Shown here piece by piece: positions 1 to 7,383 of a stretch of 8,792 nt of DNA (the stretch's first letter is position 1; every line of letters starts with the position of its first letter). Source of the DNA: Verrucomicrobia bacterium TMED56 (GTDB lineage Bacteria; Verrucomicrobiota; Verrucomicrobiia; Opitutales; Seribacteraceae); NCBI GenBank assembly GCA_002167265.1, contig NHDJ01000005.1, forward strand, positions 1 to 8,792, in the 5' to 3' direction. The position numbers and the translations under genes were made by a program. Under the pieces are notes generated by a model that worked only from the letters and a program-made list of their open reading frames with translations, had not been told where the DNA came from and ran no database searches.

Positions 1-1511
1 AAAAGAGTCATTTGACCTTTAGGGCTGGTTTTTTTCCTCTGGGGTTTTTTCTGTTTTTGGGAGCCATGTAACTTAAGCATCTTTTGCGTAGTTTTTTTAG
101 CGGAAGCACTTTTTCGTATCGCAAATACACGATTTTTCATCTCCTGAGAACGGTCTTTTAAATTTACAATTCCTGGTATGTATCCATCAATGAAAGATTC
201 ATCTGCATGTGCAATTTCAGCTGGAGTTTTATCTCTTAATTCAGGTATCCACTTACGCACAAATAGTGCGTTTGGATCATGATCCAGAAATTGCTTACGT
301 GGGCTGTAAACTCGAATCGCGTTGAATCCGATCACTCCTGCCTGCATCTGTAACTGTGACAAATGAATCCCGGGTTCATAATCGTGAAACATCCCTGCCA
401 GAGGTTCGTGAATGGTTTTCCAGGAAAGATGCAGTCCATAACATGCAAAACTTACTACCATCGCCCGCATGCGGAAATTTAAAAAACCACATTCCTGTAG
501 GCATCTCATACAGGCATCCACCATAGGATATCCAGTCCTGCCATTGACCCAGGCATCCAAATTTGAAAGATCGTCTTCGTATATCAAATCAGCATATGCA
601 GAGTTGAGTGCTTTGTTTTCAAGTTCAGGAAAAGCTTCCAGTCGTTGAATAAAATGGTCCCGCCAAAACAGACGTGATTCAAACGCACGCAGACTACGGT
701 TCCACTGGGAACGATCATGATCATCTTTCAGTTCCACTCTTCTTTTATCAAGTTGATCGAAGACCGAGCGTAAACTGATCGTCCCCCAAGCAAGGTGAGA
801 GGATAATCTAGAACCACTCTCAAAAGCAGAGTTAGGAGAGGAGATTCCTCCGGCATATCCAATTCCTCTATTTTCCAAAAAGGATGCGACCGTTTCCAGT
901 GCTGATTTCTCATCGACTTTTACAAGGGACGAATTTTGGTTACTTCCAGAAAACTTGGGGACAGCACGGGTGAGTTCACCCCATGATAAAGGGGCCTTGG
1001 CCAAAGGCTGAGGCACAGACTTCAATTGTTCGAATACCGGAATGGCAAGAGGTTTTTGCTTTCGGAAGTCGGATTGTCTTAGCTTCAGTCTCCTTTGATC
1101 TGCATTTCCACCCCTCATTACTGAGCTTGGGTTTTTTTCAATCCATTTGATTCCTCGAGCTATGCACCATTTTCGTACGGTATTATCCCTATTAAAAGAA
1201 ATTAAATTCCCTGTTTCCTGATGAGAATAGATCGCTTGAAAAGGGTATAGTTTAAAGAGCGTTTCGAGTTGTTCGACAATATTTCCCATAACCACTCGGC
1301 TAATCAGACCCCGCTTTTTCAAACTTTTGTAAAGACCTAAAACTCCTTCCATTTGAGCCTGTAGATGAAACAAGGAATAATCCCCGTGGTTAAGAACCTC
1401 AGGTTCCCAGCAAAAGAAGGGGAGCAGAGTTGAAGATTGCTTGCTGGCTTCGTCAAGACACTGGTTGTCAGAGATACGGAAGTCACGCTTAATCCACCAA
1501 ACAGATTTCAT
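1..1511 (-). CDS. Cryptochrome/photolyase-family flavoprotein (3' end cut by window edge)
   Basis: 503 codons are open from ATG 1509-1511 to the window edge with no stop, so only the very C-terminus is missing. Seen: the N-terminus MKSVWWIKRDFRISDN is the classic photolyase antenna-domain start, followed by an alpha/beta domain (to about 130), a linker, and the helical FAD-binding domain (about 220-430). That domain carries SRLSSHLAWGTIS (W242), SRLFWRDHF (W283), WVNGRTGYPMVDACMR (321-336), NFRMR (345-349), DYEPGIH (377-383) and KQFLDHDP near 406-413. Family knowledge: such proteins use FADH- and light to repair pyrimidine dimers or act as blue-light sensors. The FAD pocket differs from classical class I enzymes: the NNGGWQW region is replaced by HLSQLQM, so this is a divergent subfamily and repair activity is inferred. 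The tail after about residue 466 is very rich in Lys/Arg/Gln. Its start overlaps the stop of the DUF2256 gene in ATGA, implying coupled translation. Confidence 0.95.
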   Translation of the reverse strand, partial: MKSVWWIKRDFRISDNQCLDEASKQSSTLLPFFCWEPEVLNHGDYSLFHLQAQMEGVLGLYKSLKKRGLISRVVMGNIVEQLETLFKLYPFQAIYSHQETGNLISFNRDNTVRKWCIARGIKWIEKNPSSVMRGGNADQRRLKLRQSDFRKQKPLAIPVFEQLKSVPQPLAKAPLSWGELTRAVPKFSGSNQNSSLVKVDEKSALETVASFLENRGIGYAGGISSPNSAFESGSRLSSHLAWGTISLRSVFDQLDKRRVELKDDHDRSQWNRSLRAFESRLFWRDHFIQRLEAFPELENKALNSAYADLIYEDDLSNLDAWVNGRTGYPMVDACMRCLQECGFLNFRMRAMVVSFACYGLHLSWKTIHEPLAGMFHDYEPGIHLSQLQMQAGVIGFNAIRVYSPRKQFLDHDPNALFVRKWIPELRDKTPAEIAHADESFIDGYIPGIVNLKDRSQEMKNRVFAIRKSASAKKTTQKMLKLHGSQKQKKPQRKKTSPKGQMTL

Positions 1512-1657
1512 CCGGATTTTCTTTTCAAAGCCCTACATTTGTCTGAACAATAGACAACATCATCCCAAATACCTCGGGATTCCCATTTTTTACGATTCGA
1601 AAAAGGCCTTCTACATTGCCTACAAAGTTTGGTCTGTTTTTTGATAGTTCCCTTCAT
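1508..1657 (-). CDS. DUF2256 small four-cysteine (zinc-ribbon-like) protein
   Basis: A 49-residue protein with Cys12-x2-Cys15 and Cys37-x3-Cys41 flanking a basic/aromatic centre (CRRPFSNRKKW, then YCSDKCR). This is the DUF2256 pattern, and members are commonly found beside cryptochrome/photolyase genes. The four cysteines could hold one zinc ion; the biochemical role is unknown. I chose ATG 1655-1657 because it overlaps the upstream gene's TGA in ATGA, and because the first 20 codons of the longer option (ATG at 1717) lie inside the upstream coding region and do not resemble the family. Its own TGA overlaps the photolyase ATG the same way. Being sandwiched by two four-base overlaps implies co-translation and close stoichiometry with the photolyase. 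Inference: an accessory factor for the flavoprotein, perhaps in nucleic-acid contact or stability. Confidence 0.9.
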   Translation of the reverse strand: MKGTIKKQTKLCRQCRRPFSNRKKWESRGIWDDVVYCSDKCRALKRKSG

Positions 1658-2079
1658 GTGTAGTAGATGAAGATGGATGTTACGAAAACTAAACTCCACA
1701 GGATCGTTCGAATCCAATTAGTCCTAATAAGGCGGTTAATAACAGCCGATTCTTTTCCTTGCTGTAGAACTCGGTGGCAAGGTGCGGAAATAAGAAAAGT
1801 GATTACCCAGGCTCCTGCAACAAAGAGTAATTTCAACCAGACCCAGTTACCCGATGAAAAAAAACATCCAGAAGCAGACTCGATTAACTGGCAAATCATT
1901 ACAGGAAGTACAAAAAAACCAATTGTTGTGCAGTAGGTGCTGTGCCATTTCACAAAATCAGATTTGATAACTTTGTGAAAGGCAGGATAAATAATAATCT
2001 GAACAACCCATATTAAAATCAACATCCCAAAATCTATTGCTAAGACATGTTCATTGAAAAATTCCAGCAAAACACTCAT
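1654..2079 (-). CDS. Four-helix integral membrane protein of unknown function
   Basis: A 141-residue hydrophobic protein with predicted membrane helices near 11-31, 48-68, 79-98 and 122-140. Two motifs stand out: APCHRVLQQGK (99-109) after helix 3, and RLIRTNWIRTILW (116-128) entering helix 4. Similar small membrane proteins occur next to photolyase/DUF2256 genes in marine bacteria (recalled, not searched); no function is known to me. The conserved Cys/His and Arg/Asn/Trp could bind a cofactor or pigment, but this is speculation. It is the first gene of the minus-strand operon, and its TGA overlaps the DUF2256 ATG. No Shine-Dalgarno precedes ATG 2077-2079. A TGTAAT box on the minus strand (2124-2119) is a possible -10 element, but no good -35 accompanies it. 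Confidence 0.85.
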   Translation of the reverse strand: MSVLLEFFNEHVLAIDFGMLILIWVVQIIIYPAFHKVIKSDFVKWHSTYCTTIGFFVLPVMICQLIESASGCFFSSGNWVWLKLLFVAGAWVITFLISAPCHRVLQQGKESAVINRLIRTNWIRTILWSLVFVTSIFIYYT

Positions 2080-2108
2080 GGAAGAAAAATCATCGTTCTT
2101 GGCATGTG

Positions 2109-2137
2109 TTGAAACATCATTACATTCTTTTGATAAT
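2109..2137 (+). promoter_or_regulatory. Sigma-70-type promoter for the esterase/ABC operon
   Basis: TTGAAA (2109-2114), a 17-base spacer, then GATAAT (2132-2137): five of six consensus bases in both boxes with ideal spacing. The predicted start of transcription, 6-8 bases after the -10, falls at about 2143-2145, on or next to the ATG at 2145. This supports ATG 2145 over the upstream in-frame GTG at 2106, which would overlap the promoter, and implies an mRNA with essentially no leader. Confidence 0.6.
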
Positions 2138-2144
2138 CACCAAA

Positions 2145-2849
2145 ATGACAAACAGCTTACCATCAGAATTTTCGATTAGTATAATCCTTATAGGGTTAGT
2201 TCTTGGCCAAAGTTGCTCATCTGAAAAAGACGATCATGTTAAAACCAGTCTGAATGTAAAAAAAGAGAATGAACCAACCTGTCGGATCTTAATTCTGGGG
2301 GATTCTATAACCGAGGGTTATGGCGTTTCTCAGCATCAAGCATTCCCTGCACTATTGGAGCGAAAGCTTAACCACGAATTTCCCTCTTCCCCCCATGCTA
2401 CCTATAAGGTAATCAACGCTGGCATAAGCGGCTCTACTACAAGCGGTGGAGTTTCAAGGATCGAATGGTTATTAAAATCTAATCCTGATTATCTAATTAT
2501 CGCTTTGGGCGGAAACGATGGTCTGCGAGGCGTTCCGGTGATCGAGACAAAAAATAACCTCGAGAAGATCATCCTCGCCGCAAAAGAAAAAGATATACCA
2601 CTTTTACTAGCTGGCATGAAAATTCCCCCAAACTATGGAGATAACTACACCCGAAAATTTTCTCATTTATTCAAGGATCTTGCCAAGGAACAAGAAGTCG
2701 ATTTGCTGCCTTTCCTGTTGGAAGGTGTTGGAGGCGATCCTTCCATGAACCTTCCTGACCGTATCCATCCTAATCCAGCTGGTCACCAAAAAATTTCCAA
2801 CACCGTTTTCGAAGCACTCGTTCAGCACTTACCTTCAAAAATTCAATGA
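2145..2849 (+). CDS. tesA: TesA-like SGNH esterase / lysophospholipase, exported, probable lipoprotein
   Basis: A 234-residue member of the GDSL/SGNH hydrolase family, TesA (acyl-CoA thioesterase I / lysophospholipase L1 / arylesterase) branch. From ATG 2145: block I GDSITEGYG with nucleophile Ser54, block II INAGISGSTTSGG giving the oxyanion Gly, block III GGND with Asn124, and block V DRIHPNPAGH with Asp205 and His208; the catalytic set is complete. The N-terminus has a hydrophobic stretch (SIIILIGLVLG type) ending at Cys24 followed by SSEKDD. This looks like a lipoprotein signal, although GQSC is a relaxed lipobox and the n-region lacks Lys/Arg. A GTG at 2106 would add 13 residues including Lys, but conflicts with the promoter. 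The stop overlaps the ATPase start in ATGA. Synteny with the ABC genes matches the tesA-ybbA-ybbP neighbourhood of proteobacteria. It probably hydrolyses acyl esters or lysolipids in the periplasm. Confidence 0.92.
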   Translation: MTNSLPSEFSISIILIGLVLGQSCSSEKDDHVKTSLNVKKENEPTCRILILGDSITEGYGVSQHQAFPALLERKLNHEFPSSPHATYKVINAGISGSTTSGGVSRIEWLLKSNPDYLIIALGGNDGLRGVPVIETKNNLEKIILAAKEKDIPLLLAGMKIPPNYGDNYTRKFSHLFKDLAKEQEVDLLPFLLEGVGGDPSMNLPDRIHPNPAGHQKISNTVFEALVQHLPSKIQ

Positions 2850-3520
2850 CCCGAATCGCATCCATCCAAAAAATCAGTAAAACCTATAAACAAGGGGGTA
2901 AAAGAATTGAAGTCCTAAATCACCTCAGCATGGAGGTCGAAAAAGGTGAAACCTTGGCCATACTTGGGCAAAGCGGGAGTGGTAAATCGACCTTTCTTTC
3001 CCTTCTTGCCGGACTCGACCACCCGGACTTTGGCAGCATTTGCATTAATGGTCAAAATTTAGCCAATATGAAGCAGGAAGAACTTGCTCGTTTCCGTTCT
3101 GAAAACCTTGGCATCGTCTTTCAACAGTATCATCTCATGAGCAACCTGACCGCCTTGGAAAATGTTGCCCTCCCCCTGGAATTACAACATCAGAAAGAAG
3201 TCGATGCTCGGGCAAGAAAAGCTCTCGAATGGGTAGATCTATCGCCTAGATTGTCACATTTGCCTTCCGAGCTTTCGGGCGGAGAATGCCAACGGGTTGC
3301 CCTTGCCCGTGCCATGGTCACAAAACCCAGCTTAATTTTAGCCGATGAGCCATCAGGCAACCTAGATGGCAAAACTGGAAAGGAAGTAATGGAATTACTT
3401 TTTAAACTCTGCAAAGAAAACGAACAGACCCTAATTTTGGTCACCCATAATCATGAGCTATCCCAACTCTGCGACCGCTCACTTTTCTTGCGTGACGGAA
3501 AGCTGCTAAACTCCCCTTAA
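2846..3520 (+). CDS. ybbA: ABC transporter ATPase, YbbA / LolD-MacB type
   Basis: A 224-residue cytoplasmic nucleotide-binding subunit with all motifs intact: Walker A GQSGSGKST (41-49), Q-loop VFQQYHLMSNLTALENV (from 91), signature LSGGECQR (143-150), Walker B LILADEP (163-169), D-loop SGNLD (170-174) and switch His201. The Q-loop region and SGNLD are typical of the LolD/MacB/FtsE exporter-type family, which couples ATP hydrolysis to mechanical movement of periplasmic domains rather than to a simple channel. Start ATG 2846 overlaps the esterase stop by four bases with no Shine-Dalgarno, so translation is probably coupled. Its stop TAA shares one base with the permease ATG (TAATG). It must work with the following permease. 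The substrate is not shown by sequence; lipids or hydrophobic molecules are suggested by the esterase partner. Confidence 0.96.
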   Translation: MTRIASIQKISKTYKQGGKRIEVLNHLSMEVEKGETLAILGQSGSGKSTFLSLLAGLDHPDFGSICINGQNLANMKQEELARFRSENLGIVFQQYHLMSNLTALENVALPLELQHQKEVDARARKALEWVDLSPRLSHLPSELSGGECQRVALARAMVTKPSLILADEPSGNLDGKTGKEVMELLFKLCKENEQTLILVTHNHELSQLCDRSLFLRDGKLLNSP

Positions 3521-6081
3521 TGAGCTTCGCGTTCAAACATGCTTGGCGGGAAATCCGCAACAATAGAGCTTTTTGCGTTTTCTACCTGGTCAATCTGTCA
3601 TTAGGGTTATTCGGATTTATTACTGTGGATTCCTTCAAGCGTTCAGTCAATGAACAGGTTTCCATGGAATCAAAAAAACTCCTTGGAGCAGACCTTGCCA
3701 TACGTGCTCGCAGGGAATTTACCAGTTCCGAGCTTAATCAAGCGAAAAATCTCCTTCCACCCGAAACCAAATCTGTACAAGCGGTTGATTTTTTCTCAAT
3801 GGTTGCGGGTCCCACTGGTCGAAGTCGGTTAGTAAAGGTGGTGGCCATGGCTCCCGGGTTTCCCTTCCATGGTCATTTTAAATTAAACCTTAAAGGGCAA
3901 GTGGAAGAATTTAACGATCTTCTGCTCCACCAAAAACCGATTGCATGGATTTATCCCGAGCTTCGGACCCAGCTAGAACTGGATCTCGGTGACCAAATTA
4001 CCCTGGGGAAAACCACTTTCCGAATAACCGATATTGTCAAAGATGATGCTGGACTTCAGTTCCAGCCGGCAGAATTCGCACCCAAGATCTATATCAGTCA
4101 TAATTTTCTCAAAGAAACAGAATTGTTAAAGGATGGAAATACTGCATTCCGCAACCGGTTATACCTCTTGCCGGATGGAACCGACCCTCAATCTCTGGGA
4201 GAGGAAATTTCCAAGTCTTACATAGCTCCTGATATTCGTGTCTATTCCCACCAGAGAGCTGGCCATCGAGCGGGCAGACTCCTGAGGTACCTATCGGATT
4301 TCCTTGCACTCGTTTCTTTGGTTGCATTGTTTCTTGCCTGCCTCGGCAGTGGTTATCTCTTCCACGGTTTTTTAACCCGTAAAGTTAAAGACCTCGCCAT
4401 TCTAATTAGCCTTGGTGCATCACCAAAGCTTGCTTTGTTCACTTATGTTCTGCAAATATCCATCCTCGGTGCTCTTGCAGTCCTCCCCCCTGTTCTGCTT
4501 TGCTTCATCGCTCTGCCCCTCACAGCAACTTTGCTTCAAGAATTCCTTCCTTTCCAGGTTGATGCGGGGCTGACCTTTCAAAGTATTATTCTTACTTTTA
4601 TCGTGGCAGTACTTTCGGGTTACCTTCTTGCCCTTCCCACTCTTCGCAAGTTCCGTCGGCTGAAACCTTCCGAACTGTTTAGGGAATCGATGCACCCTGA
4701 AAGGACCTCCACTTTCAAATCCCTTGCCTGGCTTATTCCTGGACTTCTTCTTTTCTGGCTACTTTGCATAACCCAAGCCGATTCATGGAAACTGGGTAAT
4801 TTATTTTTTCTTACCTTTGCAGCCAGTGGCCTTATCGTATTCGCCCTTGGCTCATTTGGCTTGTCTGGTATCGACCGACTCTTTCGAAATTCGTCCCTGC
4901 CGATTCGACTGGCCAGTCGATCGCTTTCTCGAAACCGAAATAGTTCAATCACAAGCCTTCTCGCACTCGGACTAGGAGTTCTCCTGCTTAATCTCATCCC
5001 TCAGTTTCAGTACAGCTTGGAATCCGAAATTAACTTAAAAGATCCTGAAAGCAAACTACCTCAGCTTTTTCTCTTTGACATCCAGGAGGAGCATGTTGAG
5101 TCCCTCACCCAAACCCTCGAACTTCAAGGTCGACCTCTTCAAAACATTACTCCATGGATCCGTGGACGGTTAATCTCTGTCAAAGAAGTACCCTTTGAAT
5201 CCCTGTCAAGATTGGACCGGGAATTTGATAACCCAGACGATCAAAGAAGAAACGCATTCCGTAATCGCAGTTTTAATTTAAGTTATCGGGGTGAATTACG
5301 GGAGAGTGAAGAGATCATAAGGGGGCGTATGGTGGGCTCGTCCTATGACGCCAACGGAAGCGAACCCGCTGAAATTTCTGTCGAACAAAAATATGCTGAA
5401 TCTCTAGGTATTGATTTGGGTGATCATATAACCATCGAAGTCAGTGGGGTTCAGGTGAAGGCGGAGGTAGTCAATATTCGCCGAGTGCGCTGGACCAGTT
5501 TCCAGCCAAATTTCTTCGTCCAAATGCAACCCGGAGTTCTCGAACAAGCTCCAAAGACTTTCATTGGTACCATCGAACAACTATCGGCGGAAGAAAAGCA
5601 GGTGATTCAAGACTTATTGGTTCAGGAATTCCCAACAATCTCAATACTAGATGTCGAACGCACTGGCAGGAAAATTCTAGATGTTGTAAAACAAATGACC
5701 TGGGCATTGCAAGTTATGGCCATTCTTTCAATCCTCGTGGGCTTGATTATTCTACACACCATATCAAGAGAAAAAGCTCGCCAGCAAAGACAGGAAATTA
5801 ATCTACAAAAGATTTTGGGTGCTTCATTTTCTGATCTTCGAAACTTGGTTCGCTTGGAATTTGGTGCTCTTGGCTTTTTCTCTTCAGTGTTAGGAGTTTT
5901 TCTCAGTTCTGTAGCAAGTTACATACTCTCTCAATTTATTTTCGACAAAGTCTGGAGCTTTTACTGGCAACTTCCGGTAATCATGATTGTTACCGTAACT
6001 TTGCTTTCTTGTATTACCGCTGAATTTTCCACTCGAAAGGTTCTTAAGGAAAAACCTGCGGAACTTTTCAGGCAGGATTAA
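3520..6081 (+). CDS. ybbP: YbbP-like FtsX/LolC-family ABC permease
   Basis: An 853-residue inner-membrane protein, slightly longer than E. coli YbbP (about 800). Predicted helices lie near 18-36, 261-283, 308-332, 355-374, 400-418, 428-448, 475-495, 728-746, 779-802 and 818-836, giving ten segments. Two FtsX-type domains are visible: the first (about 258-385) carries DLAILISLGAS, the second (about 725-848) carries LQKILGAS; both precede a helix and mark the ATPase-coupling region. Large periplasmic domains follow helix 1 (about 40-255) and helix 7 (about 497-725). The latter includes RVRWTSFQPNFFV (655-667), a hallmark I associate with this family. Both domains end in similar KPSELFRES / KPAELFRQD segments, showing the internal duplication. 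It is the last gene of the operon and pairs with the upstream ATPase. Substrate unknown. Confidence 0.95.
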   Translation: MSFAFKHAWREIRNNRAFCVFYLVNLSLGLFGFITVDSFKRSVNEQVSMESKKLLGADLAIRARREFTSSELNQAKNLLPPETKSVQAVDFFSMVAGPTGRSRLVKVVAMAPGFPFHGHFKLNLKGQVEEFNDLLLHQKPIAWIYPELRTQLELDLGDQITLGKTTFRITDIVKDDAGLQFQPAEFAPKIYISHNFLKETELLKDGNTAFRNRLYLLPDGTDPQSLGEEISKSYIAPDIRVYSHQRAGHRAGRLLRYLSDFLALVSLVALFLACLGSGYLFHGFLTRKVKDLAILISLGASPKLALFTYVLQISILGALAVLPPVLLCFIALPLTATLLQEFLPFQVDAGLTFQSIILTFIVAVLSGYLLALPTLRKFRRLKPSELFRESMHPERTSTFKSLAWLIPGLLLFWLLCITQADSWKLGNLFFLTFAASGLIVFALGSFGLSGIDRLFRNSSLPIRLASRSLSRNRNSSITSLLALGLGVLLLNLIPQFQYSLESEINLKDPESKLPQLFLFDIQEEHVESLTQTLELQGRPLQNITPWIRGRLISVKEVPFESLSRLDREFDNPDDQRRNAFRNRSFNLSYRGELRESEEIIRGRMVGSSYDANGSEPAEISVEQKYAESLGIDLGDHITIEVSGVQVKAEVVNIRRVRWTSFQPNFFVQMQPGVLEQAPKTFIGTIEQLSAEEKQVIQDLLVQEFPTISILDVERTGRKILDVVKQMTWALQVMAILSILVGLIILHTISREKARQQRQEINLQKILGASFSDLRNLVRLEFGALGFFSSVLGVFLSSVASYILSQFIFDKVWSFYWQLPVIMIVTVTLLSCITAEFSTRKVLKEKPAELFRQD

Positions 6082-6219
6082 TTTCCAACCGGAGTAATAA
6101 AATTTCCCAGTAAATCTTCTATTTTTTTAATCTGGAAAGAAACTTTTCTTGTATGGCTTTTATTATGCAAATGAAAATGTAGCATGTTCAAATAACCGGT
6201 GTTGATTGCCCATATCCTT
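6082..6219. other. Convergent intergenic gap with no clear terminator
   Basis: 138 bases between two converging genes. It contains a seven-T run (6122-6128) and a short imperfect inverted repeat around GAAAG-AAAC-TTTTC (near 6136-6149), but no GC-rich stem followed by a U-tract on either strand. Termination here may be Rho-dependent or use weak structures. No small open frame of convincing coding character was seen. Confidence 0.5.
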
Positions 6220-7383
6220 TTAATTCTTTTCGCCAAGCAATATTTTTATCATCTGACCAATTAAGGGGTAGAAGAGTTTCTTTGGTAAGGCTATTCCCAT
6301 CTCCCCGAAAACCCCGCCATTGGTTAGTTTTAAATTCATTCCTACTGTTTTTTTTAGCGATTCAGTCCCTTTGATTTCAGTATCAAAATTCAAGACCTCA
6401 ATTCCATTTAAATGTCCATCCCAACTTGCACCTCCGATAAAAAGAACTTTAGCTCGATTGAGAGGAATTAATCTGTGAAAAAATCTCTTCTCCTTTACCT
6501 TCGCTCTTGTGATTACCCAAGTTGAATTTGATTCATTAAATAGTCTTGGCTGGTAGCTGAAGGGACTCACCAATAGTTTTCCGCCAATTTCGGTTGAGGC
6601 GCTTCCAAATGCTTTAATTCTATTGGTGCCAGGAAATTCGCTTACCTCTTCCCAATTCATTGATTTTAAACCAAGTCTATGCACAGCATTTGAAGTGCCT
6701 TCGTCATTCAAACCACCTACCACATACAAATAATCTTCTACAACTGCGGCAGAATTTGCCCGGATCGACCATTCTGTCTCAGGCAACTTTCTCCATTTTA
6801 GTGGTTTTTCGCTAATTTCAGCAACTAATCCATGATTATACCAGTTCACCCCTCTCCCGTCTTTCATATGCCAGCCTCCGACCACATATAATTTTCCATT
6901 ATGAGCAACCATTTCATGGGATGATCTAGGCTCAGGTAATGGCGTTGATTTTCGCCACTTTTTAGCATTTATATCGTAGAAAGATACTGAGGAGAGAGAA
7001 CTGAGATTTGATTCCTCCTCGTCCTCATTTGTTGCTTGAGAACCTCCGGAAATATAGATCCTACCATTATGAGCAGCCATGCCAAAACCTTGTAATGGTT
7101 GGTCAAAAGGAAGTGATTCCCAATTTTTAACTTTTTTCAAGTCAAGCCTAACAAAACTTTTGGAATGCGTCTCCTTAGAATAAACATGGGCTTCACCAGT
7201 GTGCCCCCCATAGACATATAAAAAATCACCATCCTTGCAGGCACCAAAACTAGTAATGGGTTCTGGCAAAACGAGTTTCTCAAAATAATCATCTCGAATT
7301 TTAACTGCAGACAGTTCATTCGAAATAACTTGTGCCAGAGTGAACATAAAAAGAAATAAAGGAATAATAATAATTAATTTCAT
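6220..7383 (-). CDS. Secreted kelch-repeat beta-propeller protein
   Basis: From ATG 7381-7383 this is 387 residues. It begins MKLIIIIPLFLFMFTLAQ, a clear signal peptide (Lys, long hydrophobic core, possible cleavage after TLA), so the protein is probably periplasmic or extracellular. Kelch blades are marked by paired glycines followed by a Trp-containing strand: YVYGG (57-60), IYISGG (109-114), LYVVGG (165-170), LYVVGG (219-224) and VLFIGG (313-318). Spaced Trp such as NW88, KKW143, KW197 and NW244 accompany them. This gives five recognisable blades and probably a sixth degenerate one around 260-290. An upstream in-frame ATG (7578) would add 65 residues before the signal peptide and is rejected. 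Such propellers bind ligands or carbohydrates, or form surface scaffolds; no catalytic residues are evident. It has no co-directional neighbour, and no Shine-Dalgarno precedes the start. Confidence 0.9.
   Translation of the reverse strand: MKLIIIIPLFLFMFTLAQVISNELSAVKIRDDYFEKLVLPEPITSFGACKDGDFLYVYGGHTGEAHVYSKETHSKSFVRLDLKKVKNWESLPFDQPLQGFGMAAHNGRIYISGGSQATNEDEEESNLSSLSSVSFYDINAKKWRKSTPLPEPRSSHEMVAHNGKLYVVGGWHMKDGRGVNWYNHGLVAEISEKPLKWRKLPETEWSIRANSAAVVEDYLYVVGGLNDEGTSNAVHRLGLKSMNWEEVSEFPGTNRIKAFGSASTEIGGKLLVSPFSYQPRLFNESNSTWVITRAKVKEKRFFHRLIPLNRAKVLFIGGASWDGHLNGIEVLNFDTEIKGTESLKKTVGMNLKLTNGGVFGEMGIALPKKLFYPLIGQMIKILLGEKN

Noticed and set aside
728..913. 61-codon minus-strand open frame inside the photolyase gene
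   Set aside because: It is in a different frame from the photolyase reading, which is intact and family-matching throughout.
1658..1717. N-terminal extension of the DUF2256 gene starting at ATG 1717
   Set aside because: The extra 20 residues lie wholly within the upstream gene, do not fit the family, and the ATG at 1657 gives a clean ATGA overlap.
1667..1936. 89-codon plus-strand open frame antisense to the membrane protein
   Set aside because: The opposite strand has a coherent four-helix protein with operon overlaps; this frame shows no domain-like features.
4620..4997. 125-codon minus-strand open frame within the permease gene
   Set aside because: Arg/Ser-rich low-complexity translation typical of a shadow of a Leu/Arg/Ser-rich coding strand.
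6122..6152. Possible intrinsic terminator after the permease
   Set aside because: The T-run at 6122-6128 is not preceded by a stable stem, and the imperfect GAAAG/TTTTC repeat is too weak.
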